A stretch of 64,000 nucleotides of DNA, taken from assembly GCF_945957265.1 (NCBI RefSeq), contig NZ_CAMFKO010000015.1, positions 29,384-93,383 on the forward strand. Reading direction: 5' to 3'. This stretch comes from an uncultured Dechloromonas sp. GTDB lineage: Bacteria > Pseudomonadota > Gammaproteobacteria > Burkholderiales > Rhodocyclaceae. This document shows positions 42,549 to 52,220 of the stretch, piece by piece. Each line of letters begins with the position of its first letter. Within the stretch, counting starts at the first letter, position 1. The translations under genes were made by a program, and so were the position numbers. The notes under the pieces are model-generated. The model was not told the DNA's origin. It made no database searches and was given only the letters and a program-made list of their open reading frames with translations.

Positions 42549-43337
42549 TCAGGCGAACTTGATGCTGACGCTACCCAGCGACTGGATGCGCAGATTGACG
42601 TGGTCGCCGGCCGCGACGGCAACCGCTTCGGTCACCCCGCCGGAGAGGATCATGGTGCCGGCCGGAATCTCTTCGCCGCGGGCGCCGAGGTGGTTGGCCA
42701 GCATGGCGATGGCCGCCGCCGGATGGCCGAGCACGGCCGCCCCGGCGCCAATGGCGACCGCTTCGCCGTTCTTCTCCATGACCACGCCCAGCGTGCGCAG
42801 GTCGAGACCGGCCAGCGGCACCGCCATGCCGCCCAGCGCATAGCGCGACGACGAGCAGTTGTCGGCGATCACGCTCTTCAGGTCGAACTTGAAGTCGCGG
42901 TAGCGCGAGTCGATGACCTCGATACCCGGCATCACGAAATCGGTCGCCGCGAGCACCGCGCCGACATGGCAACCCGGCCCCCTGAGCGGCTTGTTGAGCA
43001 CGAAGGCAATTTCCGGCTCGACCTTGGGGTGGATCAGTTCAGCAATCTTCACCTCGCCGCCGTCCGGCACGGTGAAGGTGTCGACCAGGAAACCGAAGCA
43101 CGGCGTCTCGACGCCCATCTGCTTCATCTTGGCGCGCGAGGTCAGGCCGCACTTCAGGCCGACGACGCGGTTGCCGCGCGCCAGCTTGCGGCGCAGGATC
43201 TCGTTCTGGATGGCGTAGGCGTCGTCCCAGTCCATGTCGGGATGGGCATCGGTGATCTTGACGACGTCGTGCGCCTTCAGCTCGGCGTTTTCGAGCAGTT
43301 CGGCGAGGCCGGCGATGGTGTTCTGGTTCAGCTTCAT
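42549..43337 (-). CDS. dmpH: 2-oxo-3-hexenedioate decarboxylase (4-oxalocrotonate decarboxylase)
   Basis: A 262-residue enzyme of the hydratase/decarboxylase (FAH-related) family; removes CO2 from 2-oxo-3-hexenedioate to give 2-hydroxypenta-2,4-dienoate, acting in a complex with the hydratase Dmp[11 protein letters not shown] supplies the metal-binding glutamates, and [18 protein letters not shown] is the conserved centre. Its start overlaps the dmpG stop by 4 bases. Confidence 0.94.
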   Translation of the reverse strand: MKLNQNTIAGLAELLENAELKAHDVVKITDAHPDMDWDDAYAIQNEILRRKLARGNRVVGLKCGLTSRAKMKQMGVETPCFGFLVDTFTVPDGGEVKIAELIHPKVEPEIAFVLNKPLRGPGCHVGAVLAATDFVMPGIEVIDSRYRDFKFDLKSVIADNCSSSRYALGGMAVPLAGLDLRTLGVVMEKNGEAVAIGAGAAVLGHPAAAIAMLANHLGARGEEIPAGTMILSGGVTEAVAVAAGDHVNLRIQSLGSVSIKFA

Positions 43338-44365
43338 GCGATCAATCCCCGTTCGCGCGCCATGGTGATGGCGGTATCCTCGATCATGTCCTCCTGGCCG
43401 CCGACCATGCCGCGACGGCCCAGCTCGACCAGGATCTCCCGGGCCGGCACGCCGTACTTCTGGCTGGCCCGCTTGGCGAAGAGCAGGAAGGAGCCATAGA
43501 CCCCGGCATAGCCCAGGGTCAGCGCATCACGGTCGATACGGATCGGGAAGTCCATGATCGGCACCACAAGGTCTTCGGCGACATCGGTGATCTTCGCCAC
43601 ATCGACCCCGGTCTCGATGCCCATCAGGGAGCACACGGCGATCAGCACTTCCATCGGCGTGTTGCCGGCCCCGGCGCCCAGTCCGGCCGCCGCCGCGTCG
43701 ATGCGGTTGGCGCCGACCTCGATGGCGGCGATGGAGTTGGCGACGCCCATGGCCAGGTTGTGGTGGCCGTGGAAGCCGAGTTCGGTTTCCGGCTTCAGCG
43801 CGTCGCGCACGGCGCCGAGGCGCGCCTTGACCGTCTCCGGCAGCAGGTGGCCGGCCGAGTCGGTGACGTAGATGCAGTTGGCGCCGTAGCCTTCCATCAG
43901 CTTGGCCTGCCGGACCAGGCCTTCCGGGCTGTTCATGTGAGCCATCATCAGGAAGCCGACGGTGTCCATGTCCAGTTTGCGAGCCATGCTGATGTGCTGC
44001 TCGGAGACATCGGCCTCGGTACAGTGGGTGGCGACGCGGATGGTGTTCACGCCCAGTTCGCGCGCCATCTTCAGGTGATCGACGGTGCCGATGCCGGGCA
44101 GCAGCAGAGCCGATACCTTGGCGTTCTTCATTTTCGGGATCACGGCGCCGAGGTATTCCTCGTCGGTATGGGCCGGGAAGCCGTAGTTGACGGAGGAACC
44201 GCCCAGGCCGTCGCCATGGGTGACTTCGATCAGCGGAATGCCGGCGGCGTCGAGGCCGGTGGCGATGCTGACCATCTGCTCCAGCGTCATCAGGTGGCGC
44301 TTGGGGTGCATGCCGTCACGCAGGGTCATGTCGTGGACGGTGATTTTCTTGCCTTTGAGGGTCAT
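43334..44365 (-). CDS. dmpG: 4-hydroxy-2-oxovalerate aldolase
   Basis: A 343-residue class II pyruvate aldolase that cleaves 4-hydroxy-2-oxovalerate to pyruvate and acetaldehyde. Metal-site motifs [10 protein letters not shown] near the N-terminus and [12 protein letters not shown] around residue 200 are intact. It forms a channelling complex with the acylating acetaldehyde dehydrogenase DmpF, encoded 12 bases upstream. Confidence 0.97.
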   Translation of the reverse strand: MTLKGKKITVHDMTLRDGMHPKRHLMTLEQMVSIATGLDAAGIPLIEVTHGDGLGGSSVNYGFPAHTDEEYLGAVIPKMKNAKVSALLLPGIGTVDHLKMARELGVNTIRVATHCTEADVSEQHISMARKLDMDTVGFLMMAHMNSPEGLVRQAKLMEGYGANCIYVTDSAGHLLPETVKARLGAVRDALKPETELGFHGHHNLAMGVANSIAAIEVGANRIDAAAAGLGAGAGNTPMEVLIAVCSLMGIETGVDVAKITDVAEDLVVPIMDFPIRIDRDALTLGYAGVYGSFLLFAKRASQKYGVPAREILVELGRRGMVGGQEDMIEDTAITMARERGLIA

Positions 44366-44377
44366 CTCTTTTTCTCC

Positions 44378-45292
44378 TTAGGCGACGACAGGCTCGAGCT
44401 TGAGCGTGCCCTTGATCATTTCTTCGGCGAACATCTCGGCGGTGCGCGCGCCGGCGGCGGTCATGATGTCGAGGTTGCCGGCGTAGGTGGGCAGGAAGTC
44501 GCCGAGGCCGGTGACTTCCATGTAGACGGAGACGCGGTTGCCGTCGAACACCGGGCCATTGACCAGGCGGTAGCCGGGGACGTATTTCTGGACTTCCTTG
44601 ATCATGGCGTGGATGGAGTCGGTGATCGCGGCTTGATCCGGGGCGCTTTCGGTCAGGCAGTGCACGGTGTCGCGCATGACGAGCGGGGGTTCGGCCGGGT
44701 TGATGATGATGATGGCCTTGCCCTTCTTGGCGCCGCCGACCTTCTCGACGGCACCGGCGGTGGTCCGGGTGAATTCGTCGATGTTCTTGCGGGTGCCGGG
44801 GCCGGCGGATTTACTCGACACGGTGGCGACGATTTCGCCGTAGGCGACCGGCTGGACGCGGGAGACGGCGGCGACCATGGGGATGGTGGCCTGGCCGCCG
44901 CAGGTGACCATGTTGACGTTCATTTCACGTTTGCCGACGTGTTCCTTGAGATTGACCGGCGGCACGCAGTAGGGGCCGATGGCGGCGGGCGTCAGGTCGA
45001 TCATCAGCACGCCCAGCGCATTGAGCTTGCGGGTGTTCTCGGCATGGACGTAGGCCGAGGTGGCGTCGAAGGCGATCTGGATTTCGTCCTTGAGAACGTG
45101 GGGCAGGAAGCCGTCCACGCCGGTCGAACAGGTCTTCAGGCCCATCTCGGCGGCCCGCTTGAGGCCTTCCGATTCGGGGTCGATGCCGATCATCCACACC
45201 GGTTCGAGGAAGGGGCTGCGCTTGAGTTTGTACAGCAGGTCGGTGCCGATGTTGCCGGGACCGATCAGCGCGCATTTGATTTTCTGGGTCAT
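44378..45292 (-). CDS. dmpF: Acetaldehyde dehydrogenase (acylating)
   Basis: A 304-residue enzyme that turns acetaldehyde, NAD+ and CoA into acetyl-CoA. The nucleotide-binding [13 protein letters not shown] and the active-site cysteine in [14 protein letters not shown] are present. The ATG at 45292 is the family start; the longer open frame upstream belongs to the SDR gene. It lies 22 bases after the SDR gene and 12 before dmpG. Confidence 0.97.
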   Translation of the reverse strand: MTQKIKCALIGPGNIGTDLLYKLKRSPFLEPVWMIGIDPESEGLKRAAEMGLKTCSTGVDGFLPHVLKDEIQIAFDATSAYVHAENTRKLNALGVLMIDLTPAAIGPYCVPPVNLKEHVGKREMNVNMVTCGGQATIPMVAAVSRVQPVAYGEIVATVSSKSAGPGTRKNIDEFTRTTAGAVEKVGGAKKGKAIIIINPAEPPLVMRDTVHCLTESAPDQAAITDSIHAMIKEVQKYVPGYRLVNGPVFDGNRVSVYMEVTGLGDFLPTYAGNLDIMTAAGARTAEMFAEEMIKGTLKLEPVVA

Positions 45293-45314
45293 GGAATTTT
45301 CCTTGAAGGGATAT

Positions 45315-46109
45315 TCAACAAATGGTGGAAACGATGCCGCCCTCGACGCGCAGCGCGGCGCCGGTGGTCGCGGCAGCGCGGGCGCTGCAGACGTAGGCGA
45401 CCAGCGCGGCAACCTCGGACGGATCGATCATGCGTTTGATAATTGAGGTCGGCCGGGCTTCGGCGAAGAAGCGGCGCTCCATGTCGTCGAGGCCGATGCC
45501 GGACTCGGCGGCCAGCTTGGCGAAGAACCCGGCGACGCCTTCCGAGCGGGTCGGGCCGGGGAGCACGGCATTGACCGTGACGCCGGTGCCGGCGCAGCTC
45601 TGGGCCAGGCCGCGCGACACGGCGAGCTGGGCCGACTTGGTCATGCCGTAATGCACCATCTCGCCCGGCGTGTTGATGCCGGACTCGCTGGAGATGAACA
45701 CGATGCGCCCCCAGTTCGCCGCCTGCATGGCCGGCAGGTAGTGGCGCGCCAGGCGCACGCCGCTCATCACGTTGGTGTCGAAGAAGCGCTGCCAGTCGTC
45801 GTCGGCAATGGCCGCGAACGGCTGCGGCTCGAAGATGCCGAGGTTGTTGACCAGGATGTCGGCCCGCGGACAGGCGTCGAACAAAGCCCGGCACCCGGCG
45901 GCGGTCGACAGGTCGGCCGCCACGCCGCTGACCCGGGCGCCGCCGACCAGCGAACGCAGGCGGGCGACGGCGGCATCGACACCGGCCTGGCGGCGGCCGT
46001 TGATGACCACGCTGGCGTCTTCGCGGGCCAGTTCGCTGGCGATGGCGAAGCCGATGCCGGCGGTGGAACCGCTGACGACAGCCGTCTTGCCGGAAATCTG
46101 GAGGTCCAT
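45315..46109 (-). CDS. SDR-family oxidoreductase inserted in the meta-cleavage operon
   Basis: A 264-residue short-chain dehydrogenase: NAD(P)-binding [11 protein letters not shown] near residues 14-24, NNLGIF after strand 4, catalytic Ser in VFISSESG and Tyr-x3-Lys in HYGMTKSAQ. The Arg in INGRRQAG suggests a preference for NADP(H). It lies between dmpE and dmpF, a place where dmp/xyl operons have no such gene. It may oxidise or reduce a side product of the pathway, such as a benzylic alcohol or a semialdehyde; this is inference. Confidence 0.9.
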   Translation of the reverse strand: MDLQISGKTAVVSGSTAGIGFAIASELAREDASVVINGRRQAGVDAAVARLRSLVGGARVSGVAADLSTAAGCRALFDACPRADILVNNLGIFEPQPFAAIADDDWQRFFDTNVMSGVRLARHYLPAMQAANWGRIVFISSESGINTPGEMVHYGMTKSAQLAVSRGLAQSCAGTGVTVNAVLPGPTRSEGVAGFFAKLAAESGIGLDDMERRFFAEARPTSIIKRMIDPSEVAALVAYVCSARAAATTGAALRVEGGIVSTIC

Positions 46110-46122
46110 GTCGGGTAATCGC

Positions 46123-46905
46123 CTAGACGAAGCGCACCGAGCAGCCGCCGATGCCGCCGATGCTTACGCGCAGGTTGTCGCCCTTGACCACCGGGACCAT
46201 CGCCCCCATCGCGCCGGACAGCACGATGTCGCCGGCCTTCAGGGCGATGCCCAGCTGGCCCAGCGTGTTGGCCAGCCAGACCATGGCGTTGACCGGGTGG
46301 CCCATGGTCGCGGCGCCGGCGCCGGTGACGACGATTTCGCCGTTCTTCTCGAGCACCATGCCGCACAGGCCGAGGTCGACCTTGCCGATATCGACCAGCT
46401 GGTCGCCGAGCACGAATACGCCGCAGGATGCGTTGTCGGCGACGGTGTCCTGTATCTTGATCTTCCAGTCGGTGATGCGCGAATCGACGATCTCGAAACA
46501 GGCCATGACGCCTTCGGTGGCGGCCAGCACATCGGCCGCCGTGACGCCCGGGCCTTGGAGATCCTTCTTGAGCAGGAAGGCGATTTCGCCCTCGGCTTTC
46601 GGCTGGATCAGCGTCGCCATGTCGATCGACTCGCCTTCGTTGTACACCATGCCGTCGAGCAGGTAGCCGAAGTCCGGCTGATGCACGCCGAGCATGTTCA
46701 TGACCGCCTTGCTGGTGACGCCGATCTTCTTGCCGATGACCTTCTCGCCCTTTTCCAGGCGGCGCAGAAGCATCTGCTGCTGGATGTGATACGCATCCTC
46801 GATGCTGATGTCGAAGCCGCGCGAGGTCAGCGGGCTGACCGTCCGGCCGGCGACCAGCGCCTCGTACAGCTCGTCGCCCAGTTGCAGGATTTGTGCTTTT
46901 TCCAT
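46123..46905 (-). CDS. dmpE: 2-oxopent-4-enoate hydratase
   Basis: A 260-residue hydratase that adds water to 2-hydroxypenta-2,4-dienoate, giving 4-hydroxy-2-oxovalerate. It is a paralogue of dmpH: IQPKAEGEIAFLLKKDLQGP carries the metal-binding acids, and DSRITDWKIKIQDTVADN the core. The ATG at 46905 has the normal MEKAQILQLGDELYEAL start. dmpH is 2.8 kb downstream; the pair work as a complex. Confidence 0.93.
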   Translation of the reverse strand: MEKAQILQLGDELYEALVAGRTVSPLTSRGFDISIEDAYHIQQQMLLRRLEKGEKVIGKKIGVTSKAVMNMLGVHQPDFGYLLDGMVYNEGESIDMATLIQPKAEGEIAFLLKKDLQGPGVTAADVLAATEGVMACFEIVDSRITDWKIKIQDTVADNASCGVFVLGDQLVDIGKVDLGLCGMVLEKNGEIVVTGAGAATMGHPVNAMVWLANTLGQLGIALKAGDIVLSGAMGAMVPVVKGDNLRVSIGGIGGCSVRFV

Positions 46906-46966
46906 CGCGATATTTCCTCTGGTGTTTCCTCTGTTGAATCGGCCAGCGGCCAATGTCGGGCTCGCC

Positions 46967-48421
46967 CTACAACTTGACGCAGACGTTCTTGAGTTCGGTG
47001 TAGAACTCGAGCGAATGCACGCCGCCCTCGCGGCCGATGCCGGACTGCTTGGCGCCGCCAAAGGGCGTGCGCAGGTCGCGCAGGAACCAGCTGTTGACCC
47101 ACACCAGGCCGGCCTCGATGCGGCCGGCGACGCGGTGGGCGCGATTGACGTCCTGCGTGAACACCGAGGCGGCCAGGCCGTAGCTCGTGTCGTTGGCGCG
47201 CCGGATCACTTCGTCCTCGCTGTCGAAGGGCATGATCGTGGTGCACGGTCCGAAGATTTCCTCGCGCACCACGGCGGCGTTGTCGTCCAGGCCGGTCCAG
47301 ATGGTCGGCTGCACCCAGGCGCCGTCGGCCAGTCCGCCGGGCATGTCGGGAATGCCGCCGCCGGTGACCACCGTGGCGCCCTCCTCGACCGCCTTGGCGT
47401 AGTAGGACAGCACCTTGTCGCGGTGCTCCTGGCTGACCAGCGGGCCCATGTTGGTGGCCGGGTCGCCCGGCACGCCGAGCTTGAGCTTTTCGGCGCCGGC
47501 CTTCAGCGCGGCGACGAAGGTCTCAAACAAGGGGCGCTCGACATAGACGCGCTCAGTGCCGAGGCAGACCTGGCCGCAGTTGGCGAAGCAGGAGCGCAGG
47601 GTGGCCTCGATGGCGACGTCGAGATTGGCGTCGGCGAAGACGATGGCCGGGTTCTTGCCGCCCATTTCCAGCGACACCGGGCGGGCGCCATCGGCAGCGG
47701 CCTTCATGATGGCGGCGCCGGTGCGGGTTTCGCCGGTGAAGGTGATGGCATTGACGTCCTGGTTGGTGGTCAGGAATTCGCCGGCCGAGTTCGGGCCGAA
47801 GCCATGCACGACGTTGTAGACGCCCTTGGGCACGCCGCAGGCATTCATCACCTCGCCGAGCAGGGTGGCGGTTTGCGGCGTTTCCTCCGACGGCTTGACG
47901 ACCACGGTGTTGCCGCAGGCCAGCGCCGGGCCGACCTTCCAGGTCATCAGCAGCAGCGGCAGGTTCCACGGGCAGACGACGCCGACCACGCCGACCGGGC
48001 GGCGCATGGCGTAGTTGATGGCGCCCTTGCCGTCCGGGGTGGCCATTTCGAAGAACTCGGTCGGCGCGTTCTTGATCACGTCGGCGAAAATCTTGAAGTT
48101 GGCGGCGCCGCGCGGGATGTCGATGTGCGACGCAAGGCTCTTCGGCTTGCCGGTATCGGCGCACTCGGCGTCGAGGAATTCGTCGAAGCGGCGATTGATC
48201 TCGTCGGCCACCTTGTTCAGGATGTCGGTGCGCTCGACTACCGCCATCCTGCCCCACGGCCCTTCCAGCGCCTCGTGCGCGGCCCTGACCGCGGCATCGA
48301 CCTCGGCCTTGCCGGCTTCGTGCACCAGGCCGATGACGCTGTTGTCGAGCGGCGTGCGCTTCTCGAACTGACGGGCAGTCGCGACGAATTCGCCATTAAT
48401 GAAATTCAGGATTTGTTTCAT
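46967..48421 (-). CDS. dmpC: 2-hydroxymuconic semialdehyde dehydrogenase
   Basis: A 484-residue NAD+-dependent aldehyde dehydrogenase that oxidises the ring-cleavage product to 2-hydroxymuconate. The catalytic cysteine lies in NCGQVCLGTERVYV, the general base glutamate in LEMGGKNPAIVF, and the cofactor loop in FTGETRTGA. As the hydrolase gene dmpD is missing from this operon, this dehydrogenase branch appears to be the only local route for the semialdehyde. Confidence 0.95.
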   Translation of the reverse strand: MKQILNFINGEFVATARQFEKRTPLDNSVIGLVHEAGKAEVDAAVRAAHEALEGPWGRMAVVERTDILNKVADEINRRFDEFLDAECADTGKPKSLASHIDIPRGAANFKIFADVIKNAPTEFFEMATPDGKGAINYAMRRPVGVVGVVCPWNLPLLLMTWKVGPALACGNTVVVKPSEETPQTATLLGEVMNACGVPKGVYNVVHGFGPNSAGEFLTTNQDVNAITFTGETRTGAAIMKAAADGARPVSLEMGGKNPAIVFADANLDVAIEATLRSCFANCGQVCLGTERVYVERPLFETFVAALKAGAEKLKLGVPGDPATNMGPLVSQEHRDKVLSYYAKAVEEGATVVTGGGIPDMPGGLADGAWVQPTIWTGLDDNAAVVREEIFGPCTTIMPFDSEDEVIRRANDTSYGLAASVFTQDVNRAHRVAGRIEAGLVWVNSWFLRDLRTPFGGAKQSGIGREGGVHSLEFYTELKNVCVKL

Positions 48422-48445
48422 GCTGTCCTCTATGGGTTTCTGTTG

Positions 48446-48883
48446 TCAGGCCAGGCCGATGGCCGCCAGCCCTGCCCGCGCGCATTCCTCGTCCTCGGAC
48501 TCGGAGGCGCCGGAGACGCCGATGCCGGCGATCCACTCGCCACCCTCGCCCGCAGTGCCCGGAATAGGCAGGCCGCCGCCGAAGACGATCAGGCGCGGCT
48601 GGCTGGAGAAGCCCAGCTTCATCCCGTCGTCGTGGCCGATCGCCCCCATCCAGGCCCTGGTCGGAAAGCCGAAGCTGGCCGCGGTGTAGGCCTTGTCGAT
48701 GGCGATGTCGATGGAGTGGATGTAGGCGCCCGGCTGGCGCAGGAAGGCCATCAGGTTGCCGCCGCGGTCGACGACGGCGACGTTGATCCTCCAGCCCTTG
48801 CTCACCGCGCGAGCGACCGCCGCCGCACAGGCTGCGGCGGCCGCTTCGGCGGTGATCCCCGGCGTGGCGACGGCGACTTGCAT
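48446..48883 (-). CDS. GlcG/HbpS-family protein (DUF336)
   Basis: A 145-residue protein of the GlcG/HbpS family, with VAVVDRGGNLMAFLRQPGA and FGGGLPIPGTAGEGGEWIAGIGVSG, the conserved core. Members bind haem or small ligands and often appear in aromatic-degradation operons with no assigned reaction. Here it overlaps the end of dmpB (TGATG) and precedes dmpC by 24 bases, so it is translated with the ring-cleavage enzyme. It could serve to reactivate or protect the Fe(II) dioxygenase; inference only. Confidence 0.85.
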   Translation of the reverse strand: MQVAVATPGITAEAAAAACAAAVARAVSKGWRINVAVVDRGGNLMAFLRQPGAYIHSIDIAIDKAYTAASFGFPTRAWMGAIGHDDGMKLGFSSQPRLIVFGGGLPIPGTAGEGGEWIAGIGVSGASESEDEECARAGLAAIGLA

Positions 48884-49812
48884 CAGGTCACCACCGTCAG
48901 GAAGCGGTCGTTCAGCTTGCGGTCGTGATAGAACACGGCGGCGCCGACCTCATCCATCGTCCACTTGGTCGGCTTCTGGTCGGGATAGGCGTAGTTGCCG
49001 CCGCAGAAAGTTTCGAAGCGATTGCCGTTGGGGTCGAAGGCGTAGATGGTCGTGCCGCGCGTCACGCCGTGACGGGTCGGACCGATATCGATGGAAACGC
49101 GGTTCATCGACATCAGGTCGGCAGCGCGCAGCACCTGCTCCCAGGTTTCGAGCAGGAAGGAAACGTGGTGCAGCTTGCCCGGCTCCGGATGGCGGACGAA
49201 GGCGATGTCGTGCGCCTTGGTCGAGCACGACAGCCAGATGGCGAGGTCGGTCTGGCCGTCTTCGAGCTGGATGTGCTCGACCAGGTAGAAGCCCAGCACG
49301 TCCTGGAGGATAGCCTGTGCCTTTTCGATGTCCGGGCCGTAGAGCAGCGCGTGATCGAGGCGGATCGGGGCGATGCCCTTTTCGGCACTGGCGCACCAGG
49401 CTTCCGGATTCAACTCGCCCATGTCGTTGCCGACGGCGGTCTTGTGCGCATAGAGCTCGATGTCGTGGCCGGTCGGCAGCGTGAAGCGCACGCGCTCGCC
49501 GGTTTCCAGCAGGTCGCCGGCCTCGATGCGGCGGGTGGCGACGCCGTAGGCCTGGAGATCCTTCTCCAGCTTGGCCAGGGTGGCGTCGCTATCGACCTTG
49601 AAGGCGAAGAAGTCGATGCCGGCCGACTCGGCCTGGCGCAGGATCACGCTGTGGTGATCGCGCTCCTCCCAGGTCTTGAAATAGACGCGGCCCTGGGCAT
49701 CGCGACCGGTTTCGATCAGGCCCAGCACCCGTGAATAGAAATCAACGCTTTCGGCCATGTCGAGCACTTTCAGCTGAATGTGCCCGGGACGAAGTACGCC
49801 AGTCATTGCCAT
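48883..49812 (-). CDS. dmpB: Catechol 2,3-dioxygenase
   Basis: A 309-residue extradiol dioxygenase that cleaves catechol to 2-hydroxymuconic semialdehyde. Two vicinal-oxygen-chelate modules are seen; the Fe(II) ligands are the histidines of RLDHALLYG and KLHHVSFLL and the glutamate of NRFETFCGG. The ATG at 49812 with AGGAGAAG upstream is chosen over longer frames; an ATG two codons later is possible. First gene of the lower pathway operon, divergent from the GntR/FCD regulator. No dedicated sigma-54 promoter was found. Confidence 0.96.
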   Translation of the reverse strand: MAMTGVLRPGHIQLKVLDMAESVDFYSRVLGLIETGRDAQGRVYFKTWEERDHHSVILRQAESAGIDFFAFKVDSDATLAKLEKDLQAYGVATRRIEAGDLLETGERVRFTLPTGHDIELYAHKTAVGNDMGELNPEAWCASAEKGIAPIRLDHALLYGPDIEKAQAILQDVLGFYLVEHIQLEDGQTDLAIWLSCSTKAHDIAFVRHPEPGKLHHVSFLLETWEQVLRAADLMSMNRVSIDIGPTRHGVTRGTTIYAFDPNGNRFETFCGGNYAYPDQKPTKWTMDEVGAAVFYHDRKLNDRFLTVVT

Positions 49813-49891
49813 TTGTCTTCTCCTGTTTTTCGAGTGAGGTGACTGCACAAGAAATCCATGCAATCGATTTACCATAACGATATTTACAACC

Positions 49892-49922
49892 AATCTCGAT
49901 GTCAACACGTTTTCTCGAGATT
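49892..49922. promoter_or_regulatory. Inverted AATCTCGA sites between dmpB and the GntR gene
   Basis: AATCTCGA (49892-49899) and its complement TCGAGATT (49915-49922) form an inverted pair with a 15-base spacer in the 183-base divergent region. The right half extends to TTTTCTCGAGATT (49910-49922), whose complement recurs exactly at 56131-56143 before dmpR. A likely operator for the neighbouring GntR/FCD regulator. Confidence 0.6.
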
Positions 49923-49995
49923 TTTAATTTCAACCGAAAATTCCGGATATCGGGTTAGAATTTTGCAAACGTGCTCCTACCGATAGCCAAACATC

Positions 49996-50706
49996 ATGAA
50001 CATCAGCGCCCCTGCCGAAGGCCTCGCCGCCGAGCCGAAAACCCTGGTCGAATCGGCCTACCGCGCCCTGCGCCGGGACATCATCGAAGGCCGCCTGGCG
50101 CCGGGCGAGAAGCTCCGCGTCGAGCACCTCAAGGACAACTACGGCGTCGGCGCCGGCACCCTGCGCGAGGCGCTTTCCCTGCTCATCTCCGATGCCCTGG
50201 TCGTCAGCCAGGGACAACGCGGCTTTCGCGTCGCCCCGGTGTCGCTCGAGGACTTCGAGGACATCACCCAGACCCGCGTCATGCTCGAATGCGACGCCCT
50301 GCGCCAGTCCATCGCGATGGGCGACGATGCCTGGGAGGCCAGCCTGCTGGCCGCCTTCCACCGCCTCGCCAAGGCCGAGGAAAAGCGCATCGGCAGCGAG
50401 GACCGGGAAGAATGGGAGGAGCGCAACCGCATCTTCCACGAGGTGCTGATCGCCGCCTGTCCGTCGCGCTGGCTCAAGCATTTCCTGTCCATCCTCTACC
50501 AGCAGGCCGAACGCTACCGGCGCATGTCGCTGTACCTGCAGCCCATCCCGCGCGACATTCACGTCGAGCACGAAGCCCTGCTCCACGCCGCGATGAACCG
50601 CGACGCCGACAAGGCCGCCGACATCCTGTCCGAGCACATCCGCCTGACCTTCCGTTCGGTGCAGGCGATCCAGGCCGACCAGCAGAGCGACAAACGGCAG
50701 GCCTGA
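49996..50706 (+). CDS. GntR-family regulator, FCD type (AphS-like)
   Basis: A 236-residue regulator. The winged helix-turn-helix is at about 18-82 (ALRRDIIEGRLAPGEKLRVE, then YGVGAGTLREALSLL) and an all-helical FCD ligand domain follows (about 90-225), with metal-binding candidates in NRIFHEVL and EHEALLHAAM. Divergent from dmpB. In Comamonas testosteroni a GntR-type protein, AphS, represses phenol genes in a similar setting; this is a plausible counterpart. It may repress the lower pathway without phenol and, judged by shared motifs, dmpR and the envelope operon. Confidence 0.88.
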   Translation: MNISAPAEGLAAEPKTLVESAYRALRRDIIEGRLAPGEKLRVEHLKDNYGVGAGTLREALSLLISDALVVSQGQRGFRVAPVSLEDFEDITQTRVMLECDALRQSIAMGDDAWEASLLAAFHRLAKAEEKRIGSEDREEWEERNRIFHEVLIAACPSRWLKHFLSILYQQAERYRRMSLYLQPIPRDIHVEHEALLHAAMNRDADKAADILSEHIRLTFRSVQAIQADQQSDKRQA

Positions 50707-50730
50707 GCCCTCATTCCCGCCGGCTCCGCC

Positions 50731-51063
50731 CTAGGCCGCCGCCGATGCGGCCGGCTGGGTGCGACAAACGGCCTTCGCCATCTTGCCCAGCACCTTCAGC
50801 GTGATGTCGCTGGTCGGCCGCACCCGGCAGGCCAGCACCCGACCCGCCGCCTCGTCCTCGACGCTGACGTAGTCGCGGCTCATTACCCGCTTGAAATAGC
50901 TGCCCGAGGTGATTTCCACCTTGCACACCCCGCAGCCACCCCCGCGACAGCCGACCGGAATGCCCTTCCTGCCCAGGCGCTCCATGCCGGCCAACAGCGA
51001 CTCCTGCGGGGAACAGCGATAGCTCTCGCCGGTTTCCTCGATCAACACGTTGAAATAGATCAT
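50731..51063 (-). CDS. dmpQ: [2Fe-2S] ferredoxin, DmpQ/XylT type
   Basis: A 110-residue chloroplast-type ferredoxin with ligands in CRGGGCGVCKVEI (C-x4-C-x2-C) and RVLACRV. XylT/DmpQ ferredoxins re-reduce the iron of catechol 2,3-dioxygenase after oxidation by alkylcatechols. In the Pseudomonas dmp operon dmpQ directly precedes dmpB; here a GntR gene on the other strand lies between them. It is 83 bases after dmpP, with a palindromic element in the gap. Confidence 0.93.
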   Translation of the reverse strand: MIYFNVLIEETGESYRCSPQESLLAGMERLGRKGIPVGCRGGGCGVCKVEITSGSYFKRVMSRDYVSVEDEAAGRVLACRVRPTSDITLKVLGKMAKAVCRTQPAASAAA

Positions 51064-51080
51064 TTTTGGGACCCAGTTAT

Positions 51081-51149
51081 TAGTCGCTAGTCATTGGTTG
51101 CCAGCAGAGGCGGGGGGTGCTTTTGCCAGCAACCAGGCACTAGCGACTA
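51081..51149. repeat. Palindromic repeat between dmpP and dmpQ
   Basis: TAGTCGCTAGT begins the left arm at 51081 and ACTAGCGACTA ends the right arm at 51149; the arms continue inward as TTGGTTG/CAACCA-type pairs, about 20 bases with 3 mismatches. The right end contains the TAG stop of dmpP (51147-51149). The same left-arm sequence occurs between dmpN and dmpO. Confidence 0.7.
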
Positions 51150-52208
51150 GATGTTCCGAAACAGCGGGCTCTTCAGCTGCTGCGAGGCATCGGCCGCGGA
51201 GAAGAATTTCTCCATGTAGATGTCGCGCTCGAACAGCCGGCCCTGGATCAGCGTCGTGATGCACGCTTCGATCATCGCCGGCGGGCCGCACAGGTAGGCC
51301 TTGTGGCCGCGGAAGTCGTTGCCGAAATGCGCCTTGGCCGCCTCGTGCACGAAGCCGCGCGCGCCGTCCCAGTCGGAACCGGCCGCTTCCTCGGAGAGCG
51401 CCGGCACGTAGCTGAAATTCGGATACTTCCCGGCCAGCGCCCGGAACTCGGCGTCGTAGTACAGCTCGGCGCGGCTGCGCTGGCCATAGACCAGGGTCAT
51501 CGGCAGGGTGCAGCCTTCGTCGAGCAGGTCCTCGATCATCGACTTCGGACTGGACAGCCCGGAACCGCCAGCCATGAAGACGAGCGGCACCTGGGCCGAC
51601 TTCTTGACGAAGAAACGCCCGTACGGCCCGCTGAATTTCAGCCGGTCGCCGACCTTCAGCTGCTCGTGCAGCCAGGTCGTGACCTGGCCGCCGGGCACGA
51701 TGCGCACGTTGAGCTCAACAACATCATCGGTCTGCGGCGCGTTGGCCAGCGAGAAGGCACGCGACTGGCCGCCCAGGGCGTCGATTTCCAGATTGACGTA
51801 CTGGCCGGCCTGGAACTGCATCGGCCGGTCGAGCTTGAGCCAGATGCCCTTGATCGTCGGCGTCAGCGACTCGATCCTGACCACCTCGCCCGCGTAGTCC
51901 TCGACCGGCAGGTTGAGCGAATCGGGGTCGTCCTCGATCTCGGCTTCGATCACCACGTCCGACTCCAGGCGCGCGCAGCAGGCCAGGCATTTGTTCTCCT
52001 CGCGCTCGAAGTCCATCAGCGCGAAGGTCGAGGCCTCGCCGTGATCGATCTCGCCGTCGGTCACCTGCACCTTGCAGGTCGCGCACAGGCCGTGGCAGCA
52101 GGCATGCGGCAGGTAGATGCCGGCGCGCAGGGCGGCGTCGAGGATGGTCTGGCCGTCCTCGACTTCGATGGTCTGGCCGAGGGGTTCGATGGTCAGTTCG
52201 TAGCTCAT
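51147..52208 (-). CDS. dmpP: Phenol hydroxylase reductase component
   Basis: A 353-residue FAD/[2Fe-2S] reductase passing electrons from NADH to the hydroxylase. The N-terminal ferredoxin domain (about 1-95) has CCHGLCATC and CLACCARL; the FAD-binding domain (100-200) has SRAFSLANAP; the NAD domain has MAGGSGLSSPKSMIED and YLCGPPAMIEA. Start 12 bases after the dmpO stop. The stop codon lies within a palindromic repeat. Confidence 0.97.
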   Translation of the reverse strand: MSYELTIEPLGQTIEVEDGQTILDAALRAGIYLPHACCHGLCATCKVQVTDGEIDHGEASTFALMDFEREENKCLACCARLESDVVIEAEIEDDPDSLNLPVEDYAGEVVRIESLTPTIKGIWLKLDRPMQFQAGQYVNLEIDALGGQSRAFSLANAPQTDDVVELNVRIVPGGQVTTWLHEQLKVGDRLKFSGPYGRFFVKKSAQVPLVFMAGGSGLSSPKSMIEDLLDEGCTLPMTLVYGQRSRAELYYDAEFRALAGKYPNFSYVPALSEEAAGSDWDGARGFVHEAAKAHFGNDFRGHKAYLCGPPAMIEACITTLIQGRLFERDIYMEKFFSAADASQQLKSPLFRNI

Positions 52209-52220
52209 GCCGCCCTCGAC

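Noticed and set aside
49965..49985. GAGCACG...TTGCA on the minus strand before dmpB
   Set aside because: Spacing between the two boxes is about two bases too short for sigma-54.
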